In this document: piece by piece, positions 1 through 8,183 of the stretch
Layout: every line of letters starts with the position of its first letter
How positions within the stretch are numbered: position 1 is the first letter of the stretch
Source of the DNA: Candidatus Pacearchaeota archaeon
GTDB lineage: Archaea; Nanobdellota; Nanobdellia; Pacearchaeales; GW2011-AR1
DNA: 43,533 nt
Direction: 5' to 3'
NCBI GenBank assembly: GCA_017608405.1
Contig: JAFCFX010000002.1
Location: 1-43,533 of the forward strand
Position numbers and translations under genes: made by a program
The notes under the pieces: generated by a model
Databases searched by the model: none
What the model was told of the DNA's origin: nothing
Seen by the model: only the letters and a program-made list of their open reading frames with translations

Positions 1-193
1 ATCTTATTCTTTTGTAGAGATATTCATATTGGAGAATTATATTAATACACTTAGTTAAAGCGACTTTTGTTTCCAACAGAATTTTGAGTAGTAGTTTTTT
101 GTCTTTGATTAATGGAAAAGTAACATAAATCATGTGGTCAAGAGTTTGAACTGATTTTTCTACTTCTTGAAGAGTTTCAAGGATTTTTTCCAT
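1..193 (-). CDS. Partial hypothetical helical protein (C-terminus beyond window edge)
   Basis: An open frame starts at an ATG on the minus strand (193) and runs off the left edge with no stop. The visible 64 residues begin MEKILETLQEVEKSV and continue through HMIYVTFPLIKDKKLLLKIL to a tyrosine-rich end. The composition is wholly helical, with alternating hydrophobic and charged residues. An AT-rich TATA-like stretch (about 214-223) lies 26 nt upstream of the ATG, as for most genes here, which supports both the start and the reality of the gene. Similar short helical proteins are familiar to me from DPANN genomes, but I can assign no function. Confidence 0.6.
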   Translation of the reverse strand, partial: MEKILETLQEVEKSVQTLDHMIYVTFPLIKDKKLLLKILLETKVALTKCINIILQYEYLYKRIR

Positions 194-312
194 GATTTTC
201 AGAGGTATTTAGAATTAATATTAATTTTGGTGTTGGAAAGTTATAACCAAAAGATTAAATAATAAGTTGCTATTATTTATGTGTATAAATATTGGCAAGG
301 GGAGACCTAAAA

Positions 313-519
313 ATGCGATCAGATGAAATTAAAAAAATAATGAAGAAATATAAGAGAGAATTTGAAATACTTGAAAATTATGATAAAAATAGAGAACTTT
401 CTTTTCAGAGAAAAAGAATAGATGTTACTTTGTCAATTGCAACCATAAACAAATTAAGAGAGTTAAAACAAAGAACCGAAAAGCCCATTTCAAGAATAAT
501 TGAAGAGAAGTTTAGTTAA
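313..519 (+). CDS. Small ribbon-helix-helix-like protein
   Basis: A 68-residue basic protein. The second half (RKRIDVTLSIATINKLREL, then KPISRIIEEKF) has the pattern of a ribbon-helix-helix DNA-binding fold: a short beta strand ending in a leucine, a helix, then a turn and a second helix starting with S-R-I-I. RHH proteins act as dimeric repressors, often as antitoxins, but no toxin gene is adjacent. The ATG at 313 is preferred over the in-frame TTG at 292, because a TATA-like sequence (283-292) is centred about 25 nt before 313 and would overlap the TTG. A purine-rich stretch at 297-305 could also serve as a ribosome site. The DNA-binding role is inferred from pattern only. Confidence 0.6.
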   Translation: MRSDEIKKIMKKYKREFEILENYDKNRELSFQRKRIDVTLSIATINKLRELKQRTEKPISRIIEEKFS

Positions 520-534
520 GTTATCTCTAGATGA

Positions 535-765
535 TTATTTTTGAGTGTCTATTATTTCTATAGTGGTTCTGTATTTGAATTTTTTTCCTATAGGAAATTT
601 TTGGTTTTGTAAGTCCGTAGCAATTTGTTCTATTGGAGGGGGATCACCTACTCTTCTTTCATCATAATCTTTGCTATCAGTTAGTGTATATATCCTTTTT
701 GTGTTTGTTTCCAACAAAGTACACTCCCCTTCTATTTGAACTTTTTTTACTAATTTTTCTGGCAT
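535..765 (-). CDS. Hypothetical small protein
   Basis: A 76-residue protein that I do not recognise. It is mixed alpha/beta in appearance: a beta-rich N-terminus (KVQIEGECTLLETNTKRIYTL), a charged middle with DPPPIEQ, and a final strand KYRTTIEIIDTQK. There is no signal peptide or membrane segment and there is a single cysteine. A TATA-like TTTTTAAAG around 787-795 sits about 26 nt upstream of the ATG, so it probably has its own promoter, although it lies just downstream of the NAC gene on the same strand. Confidence 0.55.
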   Translation of the reverse strand: MPEKLVKKVQIEGECTLLETNTKRIYTLTDSKDYDERRVGDPPPIEQIATDLQNQKFPIGKKFKYRTTIEIIDTQK

Positions 766-814
766 TGTTTAATTAATTATTCCTTATTTTTAAAGAAACC
801 TATACTAGAAAATA

Positions 815-1147
815 CTATTTTGATAATTCTAGAATGGCTTCAGCAAGATCTCCTGTCTTTTCAAGAGCCGCCTTTGCTTCTTCTGCACTTTTCTTTGTTT
901 TTTCCATTACAGTTTTTATGTCATCTTTTGAAATAGTTGGAGCTTGATTTTCTTCTATAATATTTCCTACTACTTGGAAAGTATCTTGGCCCTGCATGTT
1001 GATTTTTGTTACAGAAGGATTTTCAATTATTGTTTTAGTATTGTCTTTTTTCTCAATTATGACTCGTGATGCAGGAATATCTTCTTGAGACATTCCCATT
1101 TGTTTCATTACTGCTTGAATTTTTTTTGGGTTTAATCCGCCTAACAT
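815..1147 (-). CDS. nac: Nascent polypeptide-associated complex protein
   Basis: Archaeal homologue of the eukaryotic NAC alpha subunit, a ribosome-exit-tunnel chaperone that forms homodimers in archaea. The 110 residues show the family order: an N-terminal MLGGLNPKKIQAVMKQMGM, the beta-barrel NAC domain in the middle (strands around SRVIIEKK and FQVVGN), and a C-terminal UBA domain (DIKTVMEKTKKSAEEAKAAL, then GDLAEAILEL). Length is normal for the family. It starts 1 nt after the stop of the sec61beta gene, so the two are almost certainly co-transcribed, linking nascent-chain handling with protein translocation. Confidence 0.93.
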   Translation of the reverse strand: MLGGLNPKKIQAVMKQMGMSQEDIPASRVIIEKKDNTKTIIENPSVTKINMQGQDTFQVVGNIIEENQAPTISKDDIKTVMEKTKKSAEEAKAALEKTGDLAEAILELSK

Positions 1148-1148
1148 T

Positions 1149-1310
1149 TTAACTTAAAAATAAGGATAGAGCAATTCTAAATCCAATTATTAATACTATA
1201 AATACAATTACATGTGTTGGTTTTAGATTAAATTTACTTTCATATTCTTCGTTGAATCGCATCAATCCCCCGAAGCCACCAGGCATTTGTACTCTATTAT
1301 CTTGCGCCAT
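1149..1310 (-). CDS. secG: Preprotein translocase subunit Sec61beta (SecG-type)
   Basis: A 53-residue tail-anchored membrane protein, short enough to be missed by gene finders with a length cut-off. The N-terminal cytosolic part contains MPGGFGGLMRFNEEYESKF, the hallmark of archaeal Sec61beta, followed by KPTHVIV and one transmembrane helix (FIVLIIGFRIALSLFLS) reaching the C-terminus. It is the small non-essential subunit of the SecYE translocon. The ATG at 1310 is 26 nt from the centre of a TATA box at 1332-1340, which is equally distant from the divergent valS start. The stop is followed at once by the NAC start codon. Confidence 0.93.
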   Translation of the reverse strand: MAQDNRVQMPGGFGGLMRFNEEYESKFNLKPTHVIVFIVLIIGFRIALSLFLS

Positions 1311-1331
1311 AATTTAGTGAAATACAGATAG

Positions 1332-1340
1332 TTTTTAAAA
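1332..1340. promoter_or_regulatory. Shared central TATA box for sec61beta and valS
   Basis: The stretch TTTTTAAAA is centred at 1336. The divergent start codons at 1310 (minus) and 1362 (plus) are each 26 nt away. The core TTTTAAAA is palindromic and can be read as a TATA box on either strand. No second TATA-like element is visible in the 51-nt intergenic region, so one box probably serves both leaderless genes. Confidence 0.6.
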
Positions 1341-1361
1341 GTTGTTATGGGTTATTTTTTC

Positions 1362-3650
1362 ATGATTAAGTATAATTCTAAGGAAGTGGAAGAAAAATGG
1401 AAAAAGTATTGGGAAAAAGAGAAGATTTACAAGTTTAATGGTAAAAGCAAGAAACCTGTTTTTAGTATTGACACTCCTCCACCAACTGTTTCTGGTAAAA
1501 TGCATATGGGTCATGCTTTTTCTTATGCTCAAGAGGATTTTATTGTTAGATTTCAAAGAATGTTTACAGGAAATGTATTTTATCCTTTTGGAACAGATGA
1601 TAATGGTTTACCTACAGAAAGACTTGTTGAAAGACTAAATAAAGTAAAGAGTAAACAAATGTTAAGGGAAAAATTCATAGATTTGTGTTTAAAGACATTA
1701 AAGAAAATAACCCCTGAATTTATTAAAGATTGGAAAGATTTGGGGATCTCTGCTGATTATGATGTTTGTTATTCCACAATTGATAGAAATTCTCAGAGGA
1801 TTTCACAAAAATCATTTATTGAGTTGTATAATAAATCAGAAGTGTATAAAAAAGAATTTCCAACAATTTGGTGTCCTGCATGCCAGACTTCTATTGCTCA
1901 AGCAGAATTAGAAGATAAGGATTTTGATGCACTTTTTTCTACTTTAAAATTTAAGTGTGATGATAAAGATTTACTTATAGCTACAACAAGACCAGAATTA
2001 TTAGGAGCATGTGTTGCAATATTTGTACACCCAGATGATAAAAGATATAAAAAATTGATTGGAAAAAAAGCTAAAGTGCCTTTATTTAACCACGAAGTTC
2101 CAATTATACAAGATAAATCTGCCGAAATTGAAAAAGGAACAGGAGTTTTAATGGTTTGTAGTTATGGGGATAAATTTGATGTTGATGCTATTAATAGGCA
2201 TAAGCTAAAGCCCAGAATTGTTTTAAATAAAGATGGGAGTCTGAACCTTGGCAACTATGAAGGATTGGGGATCAAGGGAGCTCGGAAGAAAATTCTTGAA
2301 GATTTAAAACAAGCTGATTTAATTAAACAACAAAAACAAATAGCACATGTTGTTAATGTTCATGATAAATGTGGCACTGCAATTGAGTTTCTTGAGACAG
2401 AGCAATGGTTTATTAAAATTCTTGATAAGAAAAAGAAATTTGTAGAGCAAGGCAAAAAAATTAATTGGCACCCAAAATTTATGTATAAAAGATATGGAAA
2501 TTGGGTTAGAGGGTTAGAATGGGATTGGAGTATTTCTCGAGAAAGGCATTTTGGGATTCCTATTCCTGTTTGGTATTGTAATGAGTGTAAAAAAACAATT
2601 TTACCTGATGAAAAAGAACTTCCTGTTGATCCTTTACAAACCAAGAAAAAATGTTCTTGTGGGGGACAAGCAATCCCCGAAGAGAAAGTTTTAGATACAT
2701 GGGCAACTTCTAGTTTGACCCCTGAAATTACAAGTTCATTGATTAATAATAAAGTTCAAACTCCTTATTCTTTAAGACCACAGGCACATGACATAATTAG
2801 GACTTGGGCATTTTATACTGTTGTTAAATCTTGGTTACATAAGAAGAAATTGCCTTGGAAAAATGTAATGGTTTCTGGATTTGTTAGATTAAGAGGGGAA
2901 AAAATGAGTAAGAGTAAAGGCAATGTTGTTGAGCCTCAAAAAGTAATGAGTGAATTTGGTTCTGATGCGTTAAGGTTTTGGGCTGCAGGTTCAAGACTTG
3001 GAGAAGATGTAGATTATCAAGAGAAAGATTTAATTGCAGGAAAAAAATTTATCACAAAATTGTTTAATGCTTCAAAATTTGTTTTTATGAATTTGAAAAA
3101 TTATAAGCCAAAGAAAATTAAGTTACTTGAAACAGATAGATTGTTTTTATCTAAATTAAATAAGTTAATTGAAATTTGCACCGAGAGTTTTAAAAATTAT
3201 GAATATAGTAAGGTAAAATTAGAAGCAAGTAATTTTTTCTGGCATTTGTTTTGTGATAATTATTTAGAGGTTGTTAAGAAAAGAGTTTATAATGGAACAA
3301 AACAAGAAAAAGAGTCTGCATTTTTTACTCTTTATAATTCTCTTTTAATAATCTTAAAATTAATGGCCCCAATTACCCCTTTTATTGCTGAAGAGATTTA
3401 TCAAAATTTCTTTAAAAAAACACAGAAGCATAGAAGTATTCATGTTTCTGAATGGCCTAAAAAAATTAAGATAAGCCAGAATAAAGAAGATCTTAAGCTT
3501 TTTGATGAAATAATTAAATTTAATAGCTTTGTTTGGAAAAAGAAAAAAGAAAAATCTATTTCTTTGAGAGATGAAATCTCAGGAATTAAAGTTCCAAAGA
3601 ACTTAATCAAATTTGAGAAAGATTTAATAGCTACGCATAATATTATTTAA
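1362..3650 (+). CDS. valS: Valyl-tRNA synthetase
   Basis: Class I aminoacyl-tRNA synthetase that charges tRNA-Val and edits mischarged threonine. The HIGH motif appears as HMGH (residues 48-51) in the context PTVSGKMHMGHAF, GTDDNGLPTE follows as in archaeal ValRS, and the KMSKS loop is at 514-518 (GEKMSKSKGN). Two zinc-binding clusters are present: CPAC in the first insertion, and CNEC with a later CSC before the KMSKS half. The CP1 editing domain lies between them (ATTRPELLGACVA). The C-terminus ends at the anticodon-binding domain (PITPFIAEEIY) plus a short tail, making this one of the shorter ValRS forms. Start 1362 is chosen over the in-frame ATG at 1347 because the TATA box at 1332-1340 fits leaderless initiation at 1362. 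Confidence 0.97.
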   Translation: MIKYNSKEVEEKWKKYWEKEKIYKFNGKSKKPVFSIDTPPPTVSGKMHMGHAFSYAQEDFIVRFQRMFTGNVFYPFGTDDNGLPTERLVERLNKVKSKQMLREKFIDLCLKTLKKITPEFIKDWKDLGISADYDVCYSTIDRNSQRISQKSFIELYNKSEVYKKEFPTIWCPACQTSIAQAELEDKDFDALFSTLKFKCDDKDLLIATTRPELLGACVAIFVHPDDKRYKKLIGKKAKVPLFNHEVPIIQDKSAEIEKGTGVLMVCSYGDKFDVDAINRHKLKPRIVLNKDGSLNLGNYEGLGIKGARKKILEDLKQADLIKQQKQIAHVVNVHDKCGTAIEFLETEQWFIKILDKKKKFVEQGKKINWHPKFMYKRYGNWVRGLEWDWSISRERHFGIPIPVWYCNECKKTILPDEKELPVDPLQTKKKCSCGGQAIPEEKVLDTWATSSLTPEITSSLINNKVQTPYSLRPQAHDIIRTWAFYTVVKSWLHKKKLPWKNVMVSGFVRLRGEKMSKSKGNVVEPQKVMSEFGSDALRFWAAGSRLGEDVDYQEKDLIAGKKFITKLFNASKFVFMNLKNYKPKKIKLLETDRLFLSKLNKLIEICTESFKNYEYSKVKLEASNFFWHLFCDNYLEVVKKRVYNGTKQEKESAFFTLYNSLLIILKLMAPITPFIAEEIYQNFFKKTQKHRSIHVSEWPKKIKISQNKEDLKLFDEIIKFNSFVWKKKKEKSISLRDEISGIKVPKNLIKFEKDLIATHNII

Positions 3651-3651
3651 G

Positions 3652-4740
3652 ATGGCGGCAATAACGAGAGATGAACTTGAAGAGGTTGTTGAAAAATTAG
3701 TAGCATATAAAGGTAGGCATACTGAATTAATTACCGTGTATATTGCTGCAGGTTATGATGTAAATTCTGTGCAAAAGCAACTTGAAGCAGAAAAGAGTAC
3801 AGCCAAGAACATTAAATCAACTTCAACACGCAAAAATGTTACTGAAGCTTTAGAGAAGATTGTGCGACATCTTAAAACCTTAAAGAAAACTCCTAAAAAT
3901 GGATTAGCTTTATTTTGTGGAAATGTGTCTAAGGTTGAAGGTCAACAAGATTTGCAATTATGGGATATTGAACCTCCAATGCCGGTTAAAATTAGGTTAT
4001 ATAGGTGTGATAAAGAATTTGTTCTAGGTCCTCTGCAAGAATTGCTCGAAGTTTCTGAAATTTTTGGTTTGCTGGTTATGGATAGGAAAGAGGCAACTAT
4101 TGGACTTTTAGAAGGAAAAAGAATAGAACTTTTACAGAAAATGACTTCGGGAATTCCTTCTAAAGTTAGGGCTGGGGGCCAAAGTTCTCAGAGATTTCAT
4201 AGGATTACAGAGGGGCTTACTAAGGATTTTTACAAGAGGATTGCAGATGAAATGAAGAAAATCTTTTTTAATAATGTGAAATTAAAAGGGATTTTAGTTG
4301 GAGGACCAATTCCAACTAAAGATGAATTTTTAGATAATGAATATTTAGTTACTAAACTAAAAGAAAAAGTTATTGGGAGAATTGATTTAGGAGATACATC
4401 TGAATCTGGGCTTAAGGAACTTGTGCAAAAAGCCCAAGAGATTTTATCAGATCAAGAGATAATTCATGAAAAAAAGATTTTAGAAAGATATTTTAATACT
4501 TTAGGAGAAAAACCAGAGATGGCGACTTTAAAGGAGCCAGACACAAAACAAGCTCTTGAATATGGGGCTGTAGATGTTTTGATTTTATCTAAGAATTTTA
4601 ATAAGGCAACAGCAAAAAAATTAAGGAAGATTGCTGATAAGATTGGTTCGATTGTTGAAGTTGTTTCGATAGAGACAGAAGAAGGTCAACAATTTGATAA
4701 TTTAGGGGGAGTTGGGAGTATTTTAAGGTTTAAGGTTTAA
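3652..4740 (+). CDS. prf1: Peptide chain release factor aRF1
   Basis: Archaeal class I release factor, homologous to eRF1, which reads all three stop codons and triggers peptide release. The NIKS stop-codon recognition motif is at residues 53-56 and the catalytic GGQ at 175-177 in AGGQSSQRF. Domain 3 follows to the C-terminus, including the family pattern ALEYGAVDVLILS. Length (362 aa) is slightly below the roughly 410 usual for the family, mainly because of a compact C-terminal domain. It starts 1 nt after the valS stop, so it shares the valS transcript. Confidence 0.96.
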   Translation: MAAITRDELEEVVEKLVAYKGRHTELITVYIAAGYDVNSVQKQLEAEKSTAKNIKSTSTRKNVTEALEKIVRHLKTLKKTPKNGLALFCGNVSKVEGQQDLQLWDIEPPMPVKIRLYRCDKEFVLGPLQELLEVSEIFGLLVMDRKEATIGLLEGKRIELLQKMTSGIPSKVRAGGQSSQRFHRITEGLTKDFYKRIADEMKKIFFNNVKLKGILVGGPIPTKDEFLDNEYLVTKLKEKVIGRIDLGDTSESGLKELVQKAQEILSDQEIIHEKKILERYFNTLGEKPEMATLKEPDTKQALEYGAVDVLILSKNFNKATAKKLRKIADKIGSIVEVVSIETEEGQQFDNLGGVGSILRFKV

Positions 4741-4773
4741 AATATTTAAAAACTGGTTTTCATTATCTTTTCT

Positions 4774-6243
4774 ATGGCAAGGAATTATGTTGAATGGTTT
4801 GTTGATTTTGTGAAGAAAAATAAGTTTTTGTGTTTAGTATTTTTACTATCTACTCTTTTCTTATTTTTTCAACATTATAAACATTTGACATGGGATTTTT
4901 CTTCTTATGTTTTAAATGCCAAATATCTTTTTTATGGGGGAAGTTACTTTGAAATATTAAGGCCGCCTCTTGTGTCTGTAATTTTGGGCCTCTTTTTGTT
5001 TTTAGGAACAATGTCTCAATATATTTTTATCTTGATTACTTCTTTATTATTTTTTATAGCAACAGTTGTTTTGTCAGATACTATTTTTAGAGAAAAAAGT
5101 ATTAAGAAAGAAACTGCACGATTCTTATTTTATTTTTTTAGTTTGAGTGCATATGTTTTAAGTTATGCTGTGATAGCAGGTACAGAACTTCTTAGCTTAT
5201 CTTTTTTGTACCTTTTTATTGCATTTGTTTTGAAAAAGAAAGTTTCTGGGCATTTTTTAGGTTTGGGTATTTTGGCAAGATATAATTTGTTTATGTTTGT
5301 TCCTTTTTTGTTTTTTAGTAAAAGTTATAAAATTATTTTGAAAAATATTGGTCTGGCTTTTTTAGTACTTGCCCCTTGGTTGTTATTTAATTATTTTAAA
5401 TATGGAAATTTTATGGCAAGTATTATTGATTCTCTAACTTTGAATATTTTAAATAGAGATTATTTGTTTGAACCTTTTATTCTTGCTCCTTTATTTGCTG
5501 TTATAGGGGTGTTTTTGCCTTTCTTTTTAGTTGGACTTATTTTAGCCATAAAGAGGATAATTAAGAATAAAGGATATAGATATGAAAATATTGTTTTGTT
5601 ATTAATAGTATTTTTAGTGTTGTATGATTTTATTACAAATCCTCAAAAGGATGTAAGATTCTTGTTTAATTTGATATTACCTGTAGCATATTTTTCTACT
5701 CTTGGATTTTGTTTTTTGATTAATAGATTTAAAAATGTTGAAAAAGTAGGGGCTTATTCTGTTTTAGCTTTATTTGTTATTTTCTTGGTTATGGTTTTTG
5801 GTTTATTCTATAACACTAATAATTTGGACCCGAGAATTGGACTTAAAGATGCAGCAGATGATATTTACTTGTTGAAATTAGAAAATTGCGAAATTCTTTC
5901 TCCTTCCTGGGTTTCTGTCTCTTACTATACTGAGAATGTTTACCCTTTTCATGATGGTTCAATAAAAGATTTAGTTGAACAAAATAAAACTATATTGATT
6001 TTTAAAGATGAGAATTCTATAGACTTTTCTATACGCAATTTTGATAATTTTAAGGATTTGGTGTTGTATGAGACAGAAGAATATGTTTTTTATTCTAATG
6101 GACCTGATAATTGTGCAGAAAAATATGTTTATGATATTCCTTATACTCGCTATGAATTTTGTCCTAACTTAGCTAGGAAATTTGAAAAGTTTGGGTTAAA
6201 AGAGTCTTTTGAGAAAATCTGTTTTATCTTTAATAAGAACTGA
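4774..6243 (+). CDS. Multi-pass membrane protein, GT-C-like glycosyltransferase
   Basis: A 489-residue integral membrane protein with about ten hydrophobic helices in the first 350 residues and a soluble C-terminal part (from about residue 355). The first external loop contains WDFSSYVLNAKYLFYGG followed by LRPPLVSV, the arrangement seen in GT-C enzymes of the ArnT/PMT type: an acidic residue in the first loop, then a Pro-Pro before the next helix. Such enzymes move sugars from polyprenyl-phosphate carriers on the outer face of the membrane. The C-terminal soluble domain has five cysteines and could be surface exposed. A TATA box (about 4742-4752) centred 27 nt before the ATG indicates its own leaderless promoter. 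The specific sugar and acceptor cannot be inferred. Confidence 0.6.
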   Translation: MARNYVEWFVDFVKKNKFLCLVFLLSTLFLFFQHYKHLTWDFSSYVLNAKYLFYGGSYFEILRPPLVSVILGLFLFLGTMSQYIFILITSLLFFIATVVLSDTIFREKSIKKETARFLFYFFSLSAYVLSYAVIAGTELLSLSFLYLFIAFVLKKKVSGHFLGLGILARYNLFMFVPFLFFSKSYKIILKNIGLAFLVLAPWLLFNYFKYGNFMASIIDSLTLNILNRDYLFEPFILAPLFAVIGVFLPFFLVGLILAIKRIIKNKGYRYENIVLLLIVFLVLYDFITNPQKDVRFLFNLILPVAYFSTLGFCFLINRFKNVEKVGAYSVLALFVIFLVMVFGLFYNTNNLDPRIGLKDAADDIYLLKLENCEILSPSWVSVSYYTENVYPFHDGSIKDLVEQNKTILIFKDENSIDFSIRNFDNFKDLVLYETEEYVFYSNGPDNCAEKYVYDIPYTRYEFCPNLARKFEKFGLKESFEKICFIFNKN

Positions 6244-6288
6244 AAATCAACATCTTGATAAAATAACTTCTTTGGATTGTTGATTTCA
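6241..6288. repeat. Imperfect inverted repeat upstream of scpB
   Basis: The arms TGAAAATCAACA (6241-6252) and TGTTGATTTCA (6278-6288) are complementary apart from one base, with a 25-nt spacer. The left arm includes the stop codon of the preceding gene, and the right arm ends just before the scpB TATA box (about 6295-6302). It could be a termination hairpin for the membrane protein gene or an operator in front of scpB. Confidence 0.4.
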
Positions 6289-6323
6289 ATAATCCTTATA
6301 AACAGTGTTTTTTTCTATCAAGT

Positions 6324-6902
6324 ATGAAGGTGACAAGCAAGACTTTGGGTGAGGTTGATGAAGCAAGGGAAAAAGAGGATTTAAAGAAACTTGAAGCAGT
6401 ATTTTTTGTTTCTGGGAGATTTTTAAATATGCAAGAATTGATCTCTCTTTCTGATTTAAACCCGGTTATTCTTGAAGATTTAATTTCAAAATTAAGAGAA
6501 AAATATGATCAAACTGATTCTGCAATTGAAATTATTGAAAAAGCAGGAATGTGGAAAATGGATGTTAGGCCAGATCATTCTAATATTATTAATAAACTTG
6601 CAACAGGCAAGTCAGAGTTTTCTAAAGCAGAGCAAGAAACTCTTGCAATTATTGCATTTAAACAGCCAATTAAACAGTCTGTGATAGTTAAGATTAGAGG
6701 AAATAAAGCTTATGATCATGTTAAAAAATTTGTTGATTTAGATTTAATTAGGAAGAAGAAAATGGGGCATACTAGTGAATTAAGTTTAAGAGAAGATTTT
6801 TATGATTATTTTAATGTTTCTAGTTTTGATAACCCTTTAATAGAGGTTAAAAAAAGAGACGATTTGAAAGAGGTGAATAAGATAGAAAAGGAGGAGGGAT
6901 AA
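6324..6902 (+). CDS. scpB: Segregation and condensation protein B
   Basis: ScpB is the tandem winged-helix subunit that dimerises and binds the ScpA kleisin of SMC-ScpAB condensin, which compacts and segregates chromosomes. The first winged helix starts at about residue 22 (LKKLEAVFFVSGRFLNMQELI). The strongest family signature is the second domain: LSK-like AEQETLAIIAFKQPIKQSVI, KIRGNKAYDHVKKF and the DLIRKKKMG turn. Length (192 aa) is typical. A TATA box (CTTATAAA, about 6295-6302) sits 25 nt before the ATG. The glycosyltransferase gene begins immediately after its stop, so condensin and envelope genes appear to share a transcript. No scpA or smc gene is in the window. Confidence 0.9.
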   Translation: MKVTSKTLGEVDEAREKEDLKKLEAVFFVSGRFLNMQELISLSDLNPVILEDLISKLREKYDQTDSAIEIIEKAGMWKMDVRPDHSNIINKLATGKSEFSKAEQETLAIIAFKQPIKQSVIVKIRGNKAYDHVKKFVDLDLIRKKKMGHTSELSLREDFYDYFNVSSFDNPLIEVKKRDDLKEVNKIEKEEG

Positions 6903-8183
6903 ATGAGTTTGCATACAACCCTTATCTATATTTTATCTTTTCTTGCTTTTTTTGTTACTTCTTTTTATATCTTAAGCATGCGGGATTATTATAAAAGGAG
7001 GAAAGTTCCCCTTGAAGCGACTGATAAGACAGTTACTATTATTATCCCCGCCTATAATGAAGAGGAAAGTATTGAGAAAACAATTGAATCTGCTTTAGCA
7101 CTTGATTATCCTAAAAATAAATTTGAAATAATAGTTGTAGATGATGGGAGTAATGATAAGACTTATGAATTAGCTAAAAAATATGTTTCTTCTAAAGATG
7201 TTCGTGTTCGTGTTTTCACTAAAAAAAATAATGGAAAGGGTTCTGCATTAAATTTTGCAATTAAACGTTCTAAAAAGGATATAATTATTTCTATGGATGC
7301 TGATACTTTTGCAGAGCCTCCTGCTCTGAAAAGAATGGTTGCACAATTTTATCATGATAAAGTTATGTCTGTTGCCCCTTCTATGGGAGTGTATAAACCA
7401 AAAGGAATACTCCAGAGAATACAACATATAGAATATTATCTTGGGGTTTTTCTTAGAAAAGCTTTTGCTTCTGTAGATGCTGTTCATGTTACTCCTGGAG
7501 CTTTTTCTGCATATAGGAGAAGTTTTTTTGTTAAATATGGAGGTTATGATGAAGGAAATATTACAGAAGATTTAGAAATTGCTTTGAGAATACAAAGTCA
7601 TGATTATGTAATAGAAAATGCTGCTAGAGCCTCGGTTTATACAATTGCCCCAAAAACATTGAGGGGGGTGATTATTCAGAGAAGGAGGTGGTATGTTGGG
7701 TGGATGAGGAATTTTTGGAATTATAAAAGACTCTTTGGGATTAAAAAAGGAGTTTTGGGGACCATTACTCTTCCTATGGCATTTATTTCAATTTTTTTAA
7801 GTATTACTTTGACAATTTATTCCCTTATCAAGGTTTTAGGAGAAATAAGAAAAGAACTCTCATTTTTAGAATCAATTAATTTTGAATTTGACAATATTTT
7901 TGAACTGAGCCAATATGTTTCTAAAGAGTTTTTTGTGAAGATGTTTTACACTTTATTTACTCAACCTGTTTTTTTTATAGCTCTTTTTTCTGTGGGGATG
8001 GTGGTATTTTACTTGGTTTTTTCAAGAAAAAAAATGCATTATAAGGAAAAAATATTTTTCAATGCTTTAATCTTTGTATTTTCTTATGCTGCATCATATA
8101 GTTTTTGGTGGCTTATAGCAATTGTTTATGTAATATTTAATAGAAAAATAGTTTGGAGGGGCAAATATGGTAAAAAGGTTTGA
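6903..8183 (+). CDS. Membrane glycosyltransferase, family 2
   Basis: A 426-residue enzyme with an N-terminal membrane helix (about 5-25), a cytosolic GT-A domain and two to three C-terminal membrane segments. The GT2 motifs are in order: TIIIPAYNEEESIEKTI, VVDDGSNDKT, the metal-binding DAD in ISMDADTF, the acceptor-side TED in GNITEDLEIALR, and QRRRW. The last three form the D,D,D/E,QxxRW set of processive membrane synthases and polyprenyl-sugar transferases (BcsA, PgaC/IcaA, HasA type). It probably makes a surface polysaccharide or a lipid-linked sugar. It directly follows scpB and overlaps the next gene by 17 nt, indicating translational coupling with that thioredoxin-like protein. Confidence 0.88.
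   Translation: MSLHTTLIYILSFLAFFVTSFYILSMRDYYKRRKVPLEATDKTVTIIIPAYNEEESIEKTIESALALDYPKNKFEIIVVDDGSNDKTYELAKKYVSSKDVRVRVFTKKNNGKGSALNFAIKRSKKDIIISMDADTFAEPPALKRMVAQFYHDKVMSVAPSMGVYKPKGILQRIQHIEYYLGVFLRKAFASVDAVHVTPGAFSAYRRSFFVKYGGYDEGNITEDLEIALRIQSHDYVIENAARASVYTIAPKTLRGVIIQRRRWYVGWMRNFWNYKRLFGIKKGVLGTITLPMAFISIFLSITLTIYSLIKVLGEIRKELSFLESINFEFDNIFELSQYVSKEFFVKMFYTLFTQPVFFIALFSVGMVVFYLVFSRKKMHYKEKIFFNALIFVFSYAASYSFWWLIAIVYVIFNRKIVWRGKYGKKV

Noticed and set aside
292-312. In-frame TTG start for the RHH-like protein
   Set aside because: The TATA-like element at 283-292 would overlap this codon; ATG 313 has the better promoter distance and an upstream purine-rich stretch.
1335-1556. Minus-strand 73-codon frame opposite the start of valS
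   Set aside because: Antisense shadow of a strongly conserved synthetase gene with no promoter or family match.
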